This document shows positions 33,023 through 41,834 of a stretch of 64,000 nucleotides of DNA, piece by piece. The position numbers and the translations under genes are program-made. The DNA is from Oscillospiraceae bacterium (GTDB taxonomy: Bacteria > Bacillota > Clostridia > Oscillospirales > Ruminococcaceae), in assembly GCA_022800935.1 (NCBI GenBank), contig JAAWRH010000005.1, positions 62,001-126,000 on the forward strand, written 5' to 3'. The notes under the pieces are model-generated. The model did not search any database. It was not told the DNA's origin and saw only the letters and a list, made by a program, of their open reading frames with translations. Numbering within the stretch: position 1 is the first letter of the stretch; each line of letters begins with the position of its first letter.

Positions 33023-35713
33023 TTATCCCAGTACCGCGATTCCCTTGGGCTCATATCCCGCCTCGGTGACGGTGCCGTTCAGCGTCTCATCGGAGACATC
33101 GCCGGACAGGGAGACGACAGCGGTCTTGTTTTCCAGGTCCACCTTTACCTCCGAAACCCCCGGAACCTTGGACAGAGCTTTCTCCATCGCCATCTGGCAG
33201 TGCTGGCACATCATGCCTTCAATCTTGATTTCTTTTTTCATCGTGTATTTCTCTCCTTTTGTTTCCGTCTCAGCTGTGCCGGAGGCGGAAAGTGATATAT
33301 GGTTCTCCGCGGGGACGGTGTCCCCGGCGGCTTCCACCCTATTGTGTTCCTCTCCCTTTGAGCCCGCTCCGGCCTGGCCGGAGACGGGAAGTACTGCATG
33401 GCTCTCTGTTGGTACAGGGTCTCCGGCAGCTTCCACTGTAAAGTTAGGCCGGAACAGTTTGATGCGCAGCGCGTTGGTGACAACGCAGACCGAGCTTAAG
33501 CTCATGGCAGCCGCCGCAAACATGGGGTTGAGCTTCCAGCCCAGTATTCCGTAAAATACCCCCGCTGCCAGCGGGATTCCCACGGAATTGTAGAAAAAGG
33601 CCCAGAACAGGTTCATACGGATGTTGCGTATGACCGACCGGCTGAGCTGAATGGCGGTGACCGCGTCCAGCAAATCGCTTTTCATCAGCACAACATCGGC
33701 GGATTCCATGGCCACGTCGGTTCCCGCGCCGATGGCGATGCCCACATCGGAACGGGCGAGGGCGGGGGCGTCGTTGATGCCGTCGCCTATCATGGCCACC
33801 CGGCGGCCCTGTTCCTGAAGACGGCGGATTTCCCGCTCCTTATCCTGGGGCAGTACATCCGATATGGCCCGGCTGACCCCCACCTGCCTGCGGATGGCCT
33901 CCGCGGTGCGCTGGTTGTCCCCGGTGAGCATAACCACCTCAATGCCCATTTTGGTGAACTCCTGGACCGCCTGGCGGCTGGTGGGCTTCACCACGTCCGC
34001 CGCCCCGATGAGTCCGGCGGCCTTTTTGCCGATGGCAAAGTAGAGAGGGGTCTTTCCGTCCTGGGCCAGGCGGTCGCCCGCCTCCCGCAGACCGCCCAGC
34101 TCCACGCCATTTTCCTCCATCATGGCCGCGTTGCCCGCCAGGCAGACCGTCCCGTGGAAGGAGGCGGAAATTCCCCTGCCCGATACCGCCCGGAAGTCCT
34201 CCACCGGTTCCACGGAAAGTCCCCTTTCTCTGGCCTTTTCCAGCACCGCCTCCGCAAGAGGGTGCTCGGAGGGATGCTCCAGCGCCGCTGCCAAGGCGAG
34301 GAGACTGTCCGCCTCCACACCGGGGGCGGTGACGATGTCCGTCACCCTGGGACGGCCCTGGGTGATGGTACCGGTCTTATCCAGAACCACGGTCTGGATG
34401 GTGTGGGCGTGCTCCAGCGCCTCGGCGGACTTGAACAGAACGCCGTATTCCGCGCCTTTTCCGGTCCCCACCATGATTGCCACAGGGGTGGCAAGACCCA
34501 GGGCGCAGGGGCAGGAGATTACCAGCACCGCTATGCCGATGGACAGGGCGAACTCAAAGGTTTGCCCCAGCAGCATCCAGACCACAAAGGCAAGGACCGC
34601 AATGCCGATAACCGTCGGGACGAATACACCGCTGATTTTGTCCGCCAGCTTGGCAATGGGGGCCTTGGAGTTGCCGGCCTCCTCCACCAGCCGGATGATC
34701 TGGGAGAGGGTGGTGTCGTCCCCAACCTTCTCCGCCCGGAAAGTGAAATAGCCCGATTTATTGATGGTGGCGGCGATTACCTTGTCACCCTCCGCCTTTT
34801 CCACCGGGATGCTTTCCCCGGTGATGGCGGATTCGTCCACCGCCGTCGTGCCGGACAGGATTTCCCCGTCCACCGGGATGCTCTGCCCCGGACGGACCGC
34901 CAGAGTATCCCCTGGACGGACCTGCTCCACCGGAACGACAGTTTCCACGCCGTCCCGGATGACCGCCGCTGTTTTGGGAGCAAGGTCCATCAGGCGGGCA
35001 ATTGCCTCGCCGGTGCGGCCCTTGGAGCGGGTCTCCAGGAATTTGCCCAGGGTGATTAGCGTAAGGATGGTAGAGGAGGATTCAAAGTACAGGTCCATAT
35101 GGTATTTTTCTACCACAGCCCAGTCCCCGTGTCCCATACCGTATGCCATGCGGTAGATGGCGAATACCCCGTAGGACACCGCCGCCAAGGAGCCGATGGC
35201 GATCAGGGAATCCATATTCGGGGAGCGGTGCCAAAGGGCCTTGAAGCCCCGCTGAAAGTACTTCCGGTTGACATAGATAACCGGAAGGCAGAGCAGGAAC
35301 TGTGTAAAGCCGTACAGAACAGCGTTTTCCATCCCCGCCAGGATTCCTGGGATGGGAAGCCCCACCATATGTCCCATTGAGATATAGAACAGGGGAATGA
35401 AAAACAAAAATGAGATAATAAGGCGTGTTTTCATTTCGCGCAGCTCATCGGCCGCCAGCTCTGCCGCCGTCTTTTTGCTTTTGACAGAAGCGGAGGACTT
35501 TTCATTGTCCGCTTCCGCTCCGTACCCTGCGGCGGCAACGGCGGCAGTGATAGCCTCCGCGGAGGTTTGGGAGGGGTCAAAGTCTGCTGTCATGGAGTTG
35601 GAGAGCAGGTTTACCTGGACCTTTTCCACACCGGCGACCTGGCTGACCGCCTTTTCTACCCTGGCGGCGCAGGCGGCGCAGGTCATACCTGTTACCTGAA
35701 ATTTCTGGTGCAT
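33023..35713 (-). CDS. copA: Copper-exporting P1B-type ATPase with a fused C-terminal CopZ domain
   Basis: 896 residues. N-terminal HMA domain with Cys12 and Cys15 (GMTCAAC), eight membrane helices, actuator motif TGES, CPC metal site in SCPCALG, phosphorylation motif DKTGT, and GDGINDAPAL. These define a Cu(I) efflux ATPase. After the last helix pair comes a linker made of two similar 32-residue segments, then a second HMA domain with MMCQHC of CopZ length (about 72 residues). The start at 35713 is preferred; in-frame ATGs lie 24 and 54 bp upstream. csoR follows directly. An internal ATG with its own ribosome site begins the CopZ part. Confidence 0.94.
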   Translation of the reverse strand: MHQKFQVTGMTCAACAARVEKAVSQVAGVEKVQVNLLSNSMTADFDPSQTSAEAITAAVAAAGYGAEADNEKSSASVKSKKTAAELAADELREMKTRLIISFLFFIPLFYISMGHMVGLPIPGILAGMENAVLYGFTQFLLCLPVIYVNRKYFQRGFKALWHRSPNMDSLIAIGSLAAVSYGVFAIYRMAYGMGHGDWAVVEKYHMDLYFESSSTILTLITLGKFLETRSKGRTGEAIARLMDLAPKTAAVIRDGVETVVPVEQVRPGDTLAVRPGQSIPVDGEILSGTTAVDESAITGESIPVEKAEGDKVIAATINKSGYFTFRAEKVGDDTTLSQIIRLVEEAGNSKAPIAKLADKISGVFVPTVIGIAVLAFVVWMLLGQTFEFALSIGIAVLVISCPCALGLATPVAIMVGTGKGAEYGVLFKSAEALEHAHTIQTVVLDKTGTITQGRPRVTDIVTAPGVEADSLLALAAALEHPSEHPLAEAVLEKARERGLSVEPVEDFRAVSGRGISASFHGTVCLAGNAAMMEENGVELGGLREAGDRLAQDGKTPLYFAIGKKAAGLIGAADVVKPTSRQAVQEFTKMGIEVVMLTGDNQRTAEAIRRQVGVSRAISDVLPQDKEREIRRLQEQGRRVAMIGDGINDAPALARSDVGIAIGAGTDVAMESADVVLMKSDLLDAVTAIQLSRSVIRNIRMNLFWAFFYNSVGIPLAAGVFYGILGWKLNPMFAAAAMSLSSVCVVTNALRIKLFRPNFTVEAAGDPVPTESHAVLPVSGQAGAGSKGEEHNRVEAAGDTVPAENHISLSASGTAETETKGEKYTMKKEIKIEGMMCQHCQMAMEKALSKVPGVSEVKVDLENKTAVVSLSGDVSDETLNGTVTEAGYEPKGIAVLG
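33239..33260 (-). promoter_or_regulatory. Internal ribosome site and ATG at the CopZ part of copA
   Basis: On the minus strand AAAAGGAGAG (33251-33260) lies 9 nt before an in-frame ATG (33241-33239). Starting here would give a free 72-residue CopZ-like chaperone ending at 33023. Confidence 0.6.
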
Positions 35714-35737
35714 ACTATCATCTCTTTTCTGATACAT

Positions 35738-35758
35738 ACCCTCCCCCTGGGGGAGGGG
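35738..35758 (-). promoter_or_regulatory. Putative CsoR operator
   Basis: Perfect GC-rich dyad CCCTCCCCC / GGGGGAGGG with a 1-bp centre, flanked by TA on the copA side. It lies right after the -10 box of the copA promoter, where a bound repressor would block initiation. CsoR sites in other bacteria are G-tract palindromes of this kind. Confidence 0.7.
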
Positions 35759-35767
35759 GTTTATCAA

Positions 35768-35796
35768 ATTATAACCTGCCTGTAAAGAAATGTCAA
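35768..35796 (-). promoter_or_regulatory. Consensus promoter of copA-csoR
   Basis: On the minus strand TTGACA (35791-35796) and TATAAT (35768-35773) are both perfect, 17 bp apart. A promoter this strong needs a repressor, in line with the adjacent dyad. Confidence 0.9.
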
Positions 35797-36152
35797 GCAG
35801 TTATTTGGAGTATTTTGAAAAAAGAAGAACACCCTGTTAGTATTGTCGCTCATAAACGCCTTATCCAGATGAAAACGTTTATGCGGGGATAGGCGCCCTT
35901 TCTATCCATCCGCTGCCCTTTTCCCAAGAATGAGAAAAGGCAGTTTTCAGACGAAAAATATAAAATAAAACAGATTTATGGGTTAAATCTGAGAAAGATA
36001 ATTGACTTATATTCACTTGATTTTTCATTTGAAATATTTACCGTATATTTTTATACTTTTCTCTGAAAAAAGACTGGAAATCTTTTTGAAATCTGCTATA
36101 ATGAAAAATAAGCTGAGTCATAACCCAGACTGTATAATTTGGAGTGTGAAAA
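35797..36152 (+). other. Intergenic region upstream of the chemoreceptor gene
   Basis: AT-rich, no gene seen. It holds an 8-bp inverted repeat CATAAACG / CGTTTATG (35851-35883), a CCTTTTC / GAAAAGG hairpin near 35929-35953, and a likely -10 box TATAAT at 36097-36102 with only a weak -35 (TGGAAA, 16 bp upstream). The ribosome site before 36153 is poor (TTGGAGTGTG). Confidence 0.5.
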
Positions 36153-37814
36153 ATGAAAACATTAGAACGTCCAACCCAGGCGAAGAATCAAAAGGTAAGA
36201 CGCATTGGGCAGAAGGTCGGCAACGTGATGGCATGGATGCTGGCAATTAACATTCTTATCATCAACGCAATATGTATGTCGATGTTCCATTCGCAGATGA
36301 GCGGCCAGCTCCGGACCGAATGCCTGTCCGCCACCAACGTGTTGGAGTATGCGATGCGCACCGATCCCACCATGGAGATGGGCCAGCTGATTGCCGGGCT
36401 GAAAAATGAAATGGGCTGTGAATTCGCTATCTTCAACGGGGATACCGAGATATACAGCACCATGACCTATAACGGTCAGAGCGCTGTGGGGACCAAGATG
36501 CAGGACAAAATCAAAACCGCTGTTCTCCAGCGGGGAGAGCATTTTGTCGGTCAGGTGACGTTGGGCGGCACCAAGTACATAGCCTCCTATAAGCCGGTCC
36601 GGGGGACTGACGGACAGATTGCGGGGGCGGTATTCTCCGGCGTCTCCACCTCGGAGGCGTTCCGCAATATCTATATTGCCATACTGTGTTCTATTGTTGT
36701 GGGAATTGTGCTGATTGTGGTGGCGATTCTGGCTATGGCCGCGTACCTGCGCCGGACCGTTTCCGAACCCATGGCCAAGATAACGGGGATTGCGGAGGCC
36801 ATGGAACAGGGTGACATGGGGATTAAGAGCGGGAGAAGCATGTCCATCGATCTGCATTCCAACGATGAGATAGGCCACCTTGCCCGTATTTTTGAGGGGA
36901 CCATTGCCCGCCTGAGCAGCTACATTTCGGAGATTTCCGTTATTCTTGAGGGAATGTCCAACGGCTGTCTGACAGCCTACCCCACCCAGGATTATGTGGG
37001 CGACTTTGTGACCATCAAGACCTCTATGGAGGACATCAACCGCAAGATGCACCACACCATGTCTGAAATTGTGGAGAGCGCCAAGCAGGTTGCTTCTGGC
37101 TCCGATCAGATGTCCAGCGGTGCCCAGGCTCTCAGCCAGGGTGCGGTGGAGCAGGCCAGCACGGTGGAAAGCCTTGAAAACACCATGCACGAGATTTCCG
37201 GCCGTGTCGCCGACAACGCCAACAGCGCCCAGGTTGTCCGTCAGAAGGTTTCCGATATGGGTACCCAGCTGGAGGAGAGCAACGAGAAGATGAACGAAAT
37301 GATCCGTGCCATGGAGGAAATCAACACCAGCTCCAACGAGATCAGCAAGATTGTCAAAACCATTGAGGATATCGCTTTCCAGACCAACATTCTGGCCCTC
37401 AACGCCGCTGTTGAAGCTGCGCGGGCCGGAGACGCGGGCAAGGGATTTGCCGTTGTGGCGGACCAGGTGCGCAACCTGGCAGGTCAGAGCGCCGAGGCGT
37501 CCCAGTCCACAACCGTCCTGATCGAACGCTCCATCAAGGCGGTAAGCGAGGGCACCAAGATCGCCAACCTGACCGCCGGACAGCTTTCCGGGGTTGTCAC
37601 CAGCGCAGGGGAGATCATCAACAGCGTCAACGATATCGCCAACGCATCCAGCACTCAGGCGGAATCCGTTGCGGAGGTACAGCGCCAAATCAGCCAGATT
37701 ACCGCCGTTGTCCAGACCAACTCCGCCACTGCCGAGGAGAGCGCCGCCACCAGCGAGGAGCTCAGCGCCCAGGCGGGCATCATGAAGCAGCTTACAGATA
37801 TTTTCAAGCTGTAA
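36153..37814 (+). CDS. Methyl-accepting chemotaxis protein
   Basis: 553 residues. Membrane helix at about 25-48, an extracellular single-Cache-like sensor domain at about 49-170 ([33 protein letters not shown]), second helix at about 173-197, HAMP at about 198-260, then the signalling coiled coil with the hairpin tip [22 protein letters not shown]. Clusters with CheA/CheW at the membrane in motile species. No che or flagellar genes are in this window. The ligand is unknown, though single-Cache domains often bind small organic acids. Confidence 0.93.
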   Translation: MKTLERPTQAKNQKVRRIGQKVGNVMAWMLAINILIINAICMSMFHSQMSGQLRTECLSATNVLEYAMRTDPTMEMGQLIAGLKNEMGCEFAIFNGDTEIYSTMTYNGQSAVGTKMQDKIKTAVLQRGEHFVGQVTLGGTKYIASYKPVRGTDGQIAGAVFSGVSTSEAFRNIYIAILCSIVVGIVLIVVAILAMAAYLRRTVSEPMAKITGIAEAMEQGDMGIKSGRSMSIDLHSNDEIGHLARIFEGTIARLSSYISEISVILEGMSNGCLTAYPTQDYVGDFVTIKTSMEDINRKMHHTMSEIVESAKQVASGSDQMSSGAQALSQGAVEQASTVESLENTMHEISGRVADNANSAQVVRQKVSDMGTQLEESNEKMNEMIRAMEEINTSSNEISKIVKTIEDIAFQTNILALNAAVEAARAGDAGKGFAVVADQVRNLAGQSAEASQSTTVLIERSIKAVSEGTKIANLTAGQLSGVVTSAGEIINSVNDIANASSTQAESVAEVQRQISQITAVVQTNSATAEESAATSEELSAQAGIMKQLTDIFKL

Positions 37815-37833
37815 ATACAGGCTACTTATTTTG

Positions 37834-37870
37834 GGGGACGTCCGCTTTGGCAGGCGTCCCCTTTGATTTT
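37834..37870 (+). terminator. Rho-independent terminator
   Basis: GGGGACG / CGTCCCC stem with inner pairing, followed by TTTGATTTT, just after the chemoreceptor stop. Confidence 0.75.
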
Positions 37871-37985
37871 GCTCATTTTTTAAACTTAAACTGTACATTT
37901 CCCAGAAAACATGGTATTATGAAGAACAGAGCTAATATCCTTCACACATTCTGTCAATGTCCATATTTAGGAGGACTGCTATATT

Positions 37986-39482
37986 ATGACAAAACAGAAA
38001 TCCTCTGGCGTAAGACTCTTTACCCTCCTGATTGCCCTCCTGCTCTGCTTTTCCCTCTCTCCTGCCCAGGTCCGGGCGGATAACTTCGGCGAGGCCGAAA
38101 ACCTTACCGAGGACGCTGTGATGGTCATAACCGGAGGAGGCGCGGCCGTTTCCACCCTCAGCGACGGCAAGCCCGGAACCTTCGTCAGCTTTGTCAACGA
38201 CGGCGAGGTGACCATCACCGCCCCGGAGGGAAAGTCTATCTCAACCCTCTACATCATTTGGCGGACGCCGCCGGAGCAGTGGTTTGTGGATGCCCAGGAG
38301 AAAACCTATACCGGAGGGGAATACGGCTTTCTCCATGAGACCATAAGGCTGGACCAGCCCTCCTCTGAGGCGGTCCTCCACTGGGAAGACAGGCAGGCCT
38401 ATCTGGCCGATATCCACGTCTTTGGGGAGGGGACCCTTCCCGACTGGGTCCAGCGGTGGGAGCCCCCGGAGGGGCCTGCGGACCTGCTGCTGTTCCCCAC
38501 CCACGCCGACGATGAGCACCTGTACTTCGGCGGGACGATGCCCTACTATGCCTCGCGGGGAGACGTCATCATGCAGGTGTGCTATATGGTAAACCACAAC
38601 GGGGAGCCCTACCGCCTCCATGAGCAGCTGGACGGACTGTGGACCGCCGGGGTGCGGCGGTATCCCATCATCCCGGAATTTCCCGATATATACAGCAACT
38701 CCCTGGAACATGCCCAGACCATCTACGATAAGGAGGAAATCCTGGCCTATCAGACCGAGATGATACGCCGCTTCCAGCCTATGGTGATTATCGGCCACGA
38801 CCTGAAGGGGGAATACGGCCATGGGGCTCATATGCTCAACGCCGCCTGCCTGACCGAGGTGATTGAAAAGACAAACGATTCCTCCTATTTCCCTGAGAGC
38901 TACGAGCAGTACGGCGGATGGCAGGCCTCCAAGCTGTACCTCCACCTTTACGGGGAGAACCCCATTGTCATGGAATGGGGAGAGCTGGAGCTGACCAACC
39001 CCTTCTTCCAGGGACAGACCGCCCTGGAGACAGCGGTCAAGGCCTTTGAATGTCATGTTTCCCAGCAGACGTATTTCCAGGTGGCCGCCTCCGGCCCCTA
39101 TGACTGCCGGAAATTCGGGCTTTATTATACCAATGTGGGCCTGGACGAGGCGGGAAACGATTTCTTTGAGCACCTGGAGCTGCCCCGCCTGCCCGAAGGG
39201 GGAGGAGAGACAGAGACTCCGGAGGATGTCGTTTCCCCAGAGGAAATCCTGCCCGAACCGGAACCTGTTCCGGAACAGCCTCCGGAGGAGCTCGCTTCTC
39301 CTGAAAGCGAGGCGGTGCCTGTAACCGAACCGGCGCAGCTGCCGGAGATGGACCGGCCGGCATATGCTCTGCGGACCGCGGCCTGGATAGCGGGGGGAGC
39401 CTCCCTGGCGCTGTTCATCATCCTGCTTCTGGTGGGAAAACACCAGAAAAACCGGGCCCGGCTGACCGGGGGCAGAAGGTAG
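37986..39482 (+). CDS. Secreted, membrane-anchored PIG-L family deacetylase
   Basis: 498 residues. Signal peptide at about 1-31, a beta-rich N-terminal domain (40-150), then the PIG-L/LmbE zinc deacetylase domain with THADDEHLYFGG (His173, Asp175, Asp176) and a later HDLKGEYGHGAH that supplies further metal ligands. A Pro/Glu-rich spacer leads to a C-terminal membrane helix at about 460-480 and a basic tail, so the enzyme faces outward, tethered to the membrane. The family removes acetyl groups from GlcNAc-type sugars. It starts behind TTAGGAGGACTG and opens an envelope gene run. Confidence 0.88.
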   Translation: MTKQKSSGVRLFTLLIALLLCFSLSPAQVRADNFGEAENLTEDAVMVITGGGAAVSTLSDGKPGTFVSFVNDGEVTITAPEGKSISTLYIIWRTPPEQWFVDAQEKTYTGGEYGFLHETIRLDQPSSEAVLHWEDRQAYLADIHVFGEGTLPDWVQRWEPPEGPADLLLFPTHADDEHLYFGGTMPYYASRGDVIMQVCYMVNHNGEPYRLHEQLDGLWTAGVRRYPIIPEFPDIYSNSLEHAQTIYDKEEILAYQTEMIRRFQPMVIIGHDLKGEYGHGAHMLNAACLTEVIEKTNDSSYFPESYEQYGGWQASKLYLHLYGENPIVMEWGELELTNPFFQGQTALETAVKAFECHVSQQTYFQVAASGPYDCRKFGLYYTNVGLDEAGNDFFEHLELPRLPEGGGETETPEDVVSPEEILPEPEPVPEQPPEELASPESEAVPVTEPAQLPEMDRPAYALRTAAWIAGGASLALFIILLLVGKHQKNRARLTGGRR

Positions 39483-39523
39483 GATTAGGACGGCGTAAAT
39501 TGTGGACAGAAAGGACCAGAACT

Positions 39524-40591
39524 ATGGCATATCCAGTTACCATTATCATCCCCTCCCTGAATCCGGATGAAAAGCTGCTGAAGGTGGTGTCCGCGGCAGC
39601 GTCGGGGGGATTCTCCCGGCTGATTCTGGTGGACGACGGAAGCGCGGAGGAGAACCGGCATTACTTTACACGGGCCCTTGAGATTGCCCAGGAGGAGGGG
39701 CTCCCAGCGACGCTGCTCCGCCACGCCAAAAACCTGGGAAAGGGCCGCGCCCTGAAGACCGCCTTTAACGATTATCTCTCCAATCCCCAGGGCTGCGTGG
39801 GGGCGGTGACAGTGGATGGCGACAACCAGCATTGCATAGAGGATGTGCAGCGCTGCGCACAGTGCCTGACCGAACATCCGGATACCGTCTTTCTGGGGGC
39901 GCGGGATTTCTCCCTGGACAATGTGCCGCCCCGAAGCCGCTTCGGCAATCGGTTCACCTCGTTTTTATTCCGCTTTGCCTGCGGATTGAAGATATCTGAC
40001 ACTCAAACCGGCCTGCGGGCTATTCCCAACCGGTGGATGGAGGATTTTCTGGACCTGGTGGGGGAACGCTTTGAGTATGAGACCAATATGCTGCTGGAGA
40101 TGAAAACCAAAAACATCCCCTTCCGGGAAATTCCCATTCAGACAGTGTATCTGGAGGAAAACAAATCCTCCCACTTCAATCCTCTAAAGGATTCCATGAG
40201 AATCATGGGGGTGCTGTTCCGCTTCCTTGCCGCTTCGGGGGCGTCCTGGGGGGTTGATATCCTGCTGTTTACCCTGCTGCAGTTCCTGTTCCGGGGCCTC
40301 TCCATTACGATGAGCGTATTTCTCTCCACCGCTATTGCCAGGATAGCTTCCTCGCTGATCAACCTCTCCCTGAACCGCACGGTGGTTTTCCGTCAAAAGG
40401 GCGGTCTTGGGGGGACGGTGATCCGCTACTATATCCTCTGCGGCATCCAGCTGCTGGTCTCCGCCGGGCTGGTGTCCCTCCTGCTCCACTTTTTGGGGCG
40501 GGCCTGGTCCCTGCCGGTGAAGCTGTGCGTGGATACCCTGCTGTTCCTGGCCAGCTTTCAGGTGCAGCGGGAATGGGTTTTCCGCCGCTAA
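39524..40591 (+). CDS. GT2 glycosyltransferase fused to a GtrA-like membrane domain
   Basis: 355 residues. N-terminal GT-A domain of the dolichol-phosphate-mannose-synthase type: VTIIIPSLN, LVDDGS near 44-49, VDGDNQH near 100. C-terminal part has four membrane helices (about 232-350) of the GtrA family, with SLNRTVVFR and QREWVFRR as typical GtrA text. Such proteins move a sugar onto undecaprenyl phosphate and help flip or use it outside. AAAGGA and the ATG at 39524 define the start; a TTG 24 bp upstream is less likely. Lies 41 bp after the PIG-L gene. Confidence 0.88.
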   Translation: MAYPVTIIIPSLNPDEKLLKVVSAAASGGFSRLILVDDGSAEENRHYFTRALEIAQEEGLPATLLRHAKNLGKGRALKTAFNDYLSNPQGCVGAVTVDGDNQHCIEDVQRCAQCLTEHPDTVFLGARDFSLDNVPPRSRFGNRFTSFLFRFACGLKISDTQTGLRAIPNRWMEDFLDLVGERFEYETNMLLEMKTKNIPFREIPIQTVYLEENKSSHFNPLKDSMRIMGVLFRFLAASGASWGVDILLFTLLQFLFRGLSITMSVFLSTAIARIASSLINLSLNRTVVFRQKGGLGGTVIRYYILCGIQLLVSAGLVSLLLHFLGRAWSLPVKLCVDTLLFLASFQVQREWVFRR

Positions 40592-40702
40592 ACCTTTTTA
40601 CAATCACATTTCCCTTCCGGGCCTGTTGGAAACTGTTGAGAGAATTTGATTAAAATTCATGGGCTGACAGTTCCTCAGCGGGCGGAAGGAGGATAAAGGC
40701 TG

Positions 40703-41740
40703 ATGCTTATGACGCTGCGTGCCCGCGCTGTATTCAAAAATATCGGGCGTATCTTTCTGCTTTTTTTGTTGCTGCTGATCTTTGTGGTATCCTTCCTGGT
40801 TGGCGTGTGCTGGGTGGTCTTTAAGGGACCCTCTCCGGCGGCGCGGGACCTTCTGGTGGTTTCCGCCATGGAGACCAGCGCCGCCAAGTTTGTGCCCAGG
40901 ATTTTCTTTTCGGAGGAGGAGATTCAGGAGATCATAGAGCGAAATTCCGTCCTCCCCACCTATACCGTCACTGATCCCAGCTCCGGGGAAGAGTCCCCTG
41001 GCGGCGGAGAGAACGTCCAAAACCCCGAAACCCCGGCTGAGCCCCTGGACCTTTCCGCCACAGAGCTGGTGGAGGTCAGTGGGTCCACCTACAAGGGAAA
41101 GATGCTGATTGTAAACGACCCCTCCCGCGTCTATGTGGCGACGCCGGGTGCCTTCAATCTGCCCTCCGGCGGAATGCGGGTGGAGGAGATGTGCAAGCGG
41201 GACGATGCGTTGGCGGGGGTCAATGGCGGCGGCTTTCTGGATGAAAACGGCGTGGGGGACGGAGGCTGTCCCATTGGGCTGGTGATTTCCAACGGGGTGA
41301 TGATGAACGCCTCCTCTTCGCGGGAAAGCGACGTGATTGGGTTTGACAGTGAAAACCGCCTAGTGGTGGGGCATATGACCGACCAGGAGGCCATAGACCG
41401 GGGAATCCGGGACGCGGTCAACTTCGGTCCTATCCTGATTGTAAACGGTGAGCCGGTGCAGGTGGCCGGGTCGGGGGGCGGGCTGAATCCCCGGACGGCT
41501 ATCGGCCAGCGGGCGGACGGAGCCGTCCTGCTGCTGGTGATTGACGGGAGGCAGGCCCACAGCCTAGGGGCGAGCTATAAGGACCTGATAGAGGTCATGA
41601 TAGAGTTCGGGGCGGTCAACGCGGCCAACCTGGACGGGGGGTCTTCATCGCTGATGTGTTATGAGGGGGAAATCATAACCACCTGCGCCTCCCTGTACGG
41701 CTCCAGAAAGATACCCACGGCCTTTTTGGTGAGACGATAG
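40703..41740 (+). CDS. Phosphodiester glycosidase (NAGPA-like) family protein
   Basis: 345 residues. Short basic N terminus and a membrane helix at about 17-40, then an outer spacer rich in Pro/Glu/Gly, then the NAGPA domain from about 115: ALAGVNGGGFLDENG, GGCPIGLVISNG, NPRTAIGQRADGAVLLLVIDGR and the terminal NLDGGSSS. The family cleaves sugar-phosphodiester links in cell-surface polymers; vertebrate NAGPA trims GlcNAc from mannose-6-phosphate. GGAGG precedes the ATG by 10 nt. Follows the GT2-GtrA gene, suggesting turnover of a sugar-decorated polymer. Confidence 0.88.
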   Translation: MLMTLRARAVFKNIGRIFLLFLLLLIFVVSFLVGVCWVVFKGPSPAARDLLVVSAMETSAAKFVPRIFFSEEEIQEIIERNSVLPTYTVTDPSSGEESPGGGENVQNPETPAEPLDLSATELVEVSGSTYKGKMLIVNDPSRVYVATPGAFNLPSGGMRVEEMCKRDDALAGVNGGGFLDENGVGDGGCPIGLVISNGVMMNASSSRESDVIGFDSENRLVVGHMTDQEAIDRGIRDAVNFGPILIVNGEPVQVAGSGGGLNPRTAIGQRADGAVLLLVIDGRQAHSLGASYKDLIEVMIEFGAVNAANLDGGSSSLMCYEGEIITTCASLYGSRKIPTAFLVRR

Positions 41741-41761
41741 GAATTAAATTTAGGAATAATG

Positions 41762-41802
41762 TGTTTGCTCAAAATTATTGATAAAATAATTTTGAGCAAA
41801 CA
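41762..41802. repeat. Perfect 17-bp inverted repeat (hairpin)
   Basis: Arms TGTTTGCTCAAAATTAT and ATAATTTTGAGCAAACA around 7 nt. No T run follows on either strand, so it is not a standard terminator. It lies 33 bp before the next ATG and could act as an operator, an mRNA processing site or a Rho-type stop. Confidence 0.85.
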
Positions 41803-41834
41803 GTTCCACAGTAGAGAAAAGGGGAACAACATCC

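Noticed and set aside
35851-35883. 8-bp inverted repeat CATAAACG/CGTTTATG as an operator or terminator
   Set aside because: Short arms with a 17-nt centre, no T run and no nearby start; not enough to call a function.
36162-37898. A 578-codon open frame antisense to the chemoreceptor gene
   Set aside because: It is a shadow of the coding frame: low-complexity Gly/His/Leu-rich text, no ribosome site, and the sense strand encodes a complete MCP.
38241-39443. A 400-codon open frame antisense to the PIG-L gene
   Set aside because: Shadow frame; the sense protein has signal peptide, catalytic motif and membrane anchor in order.
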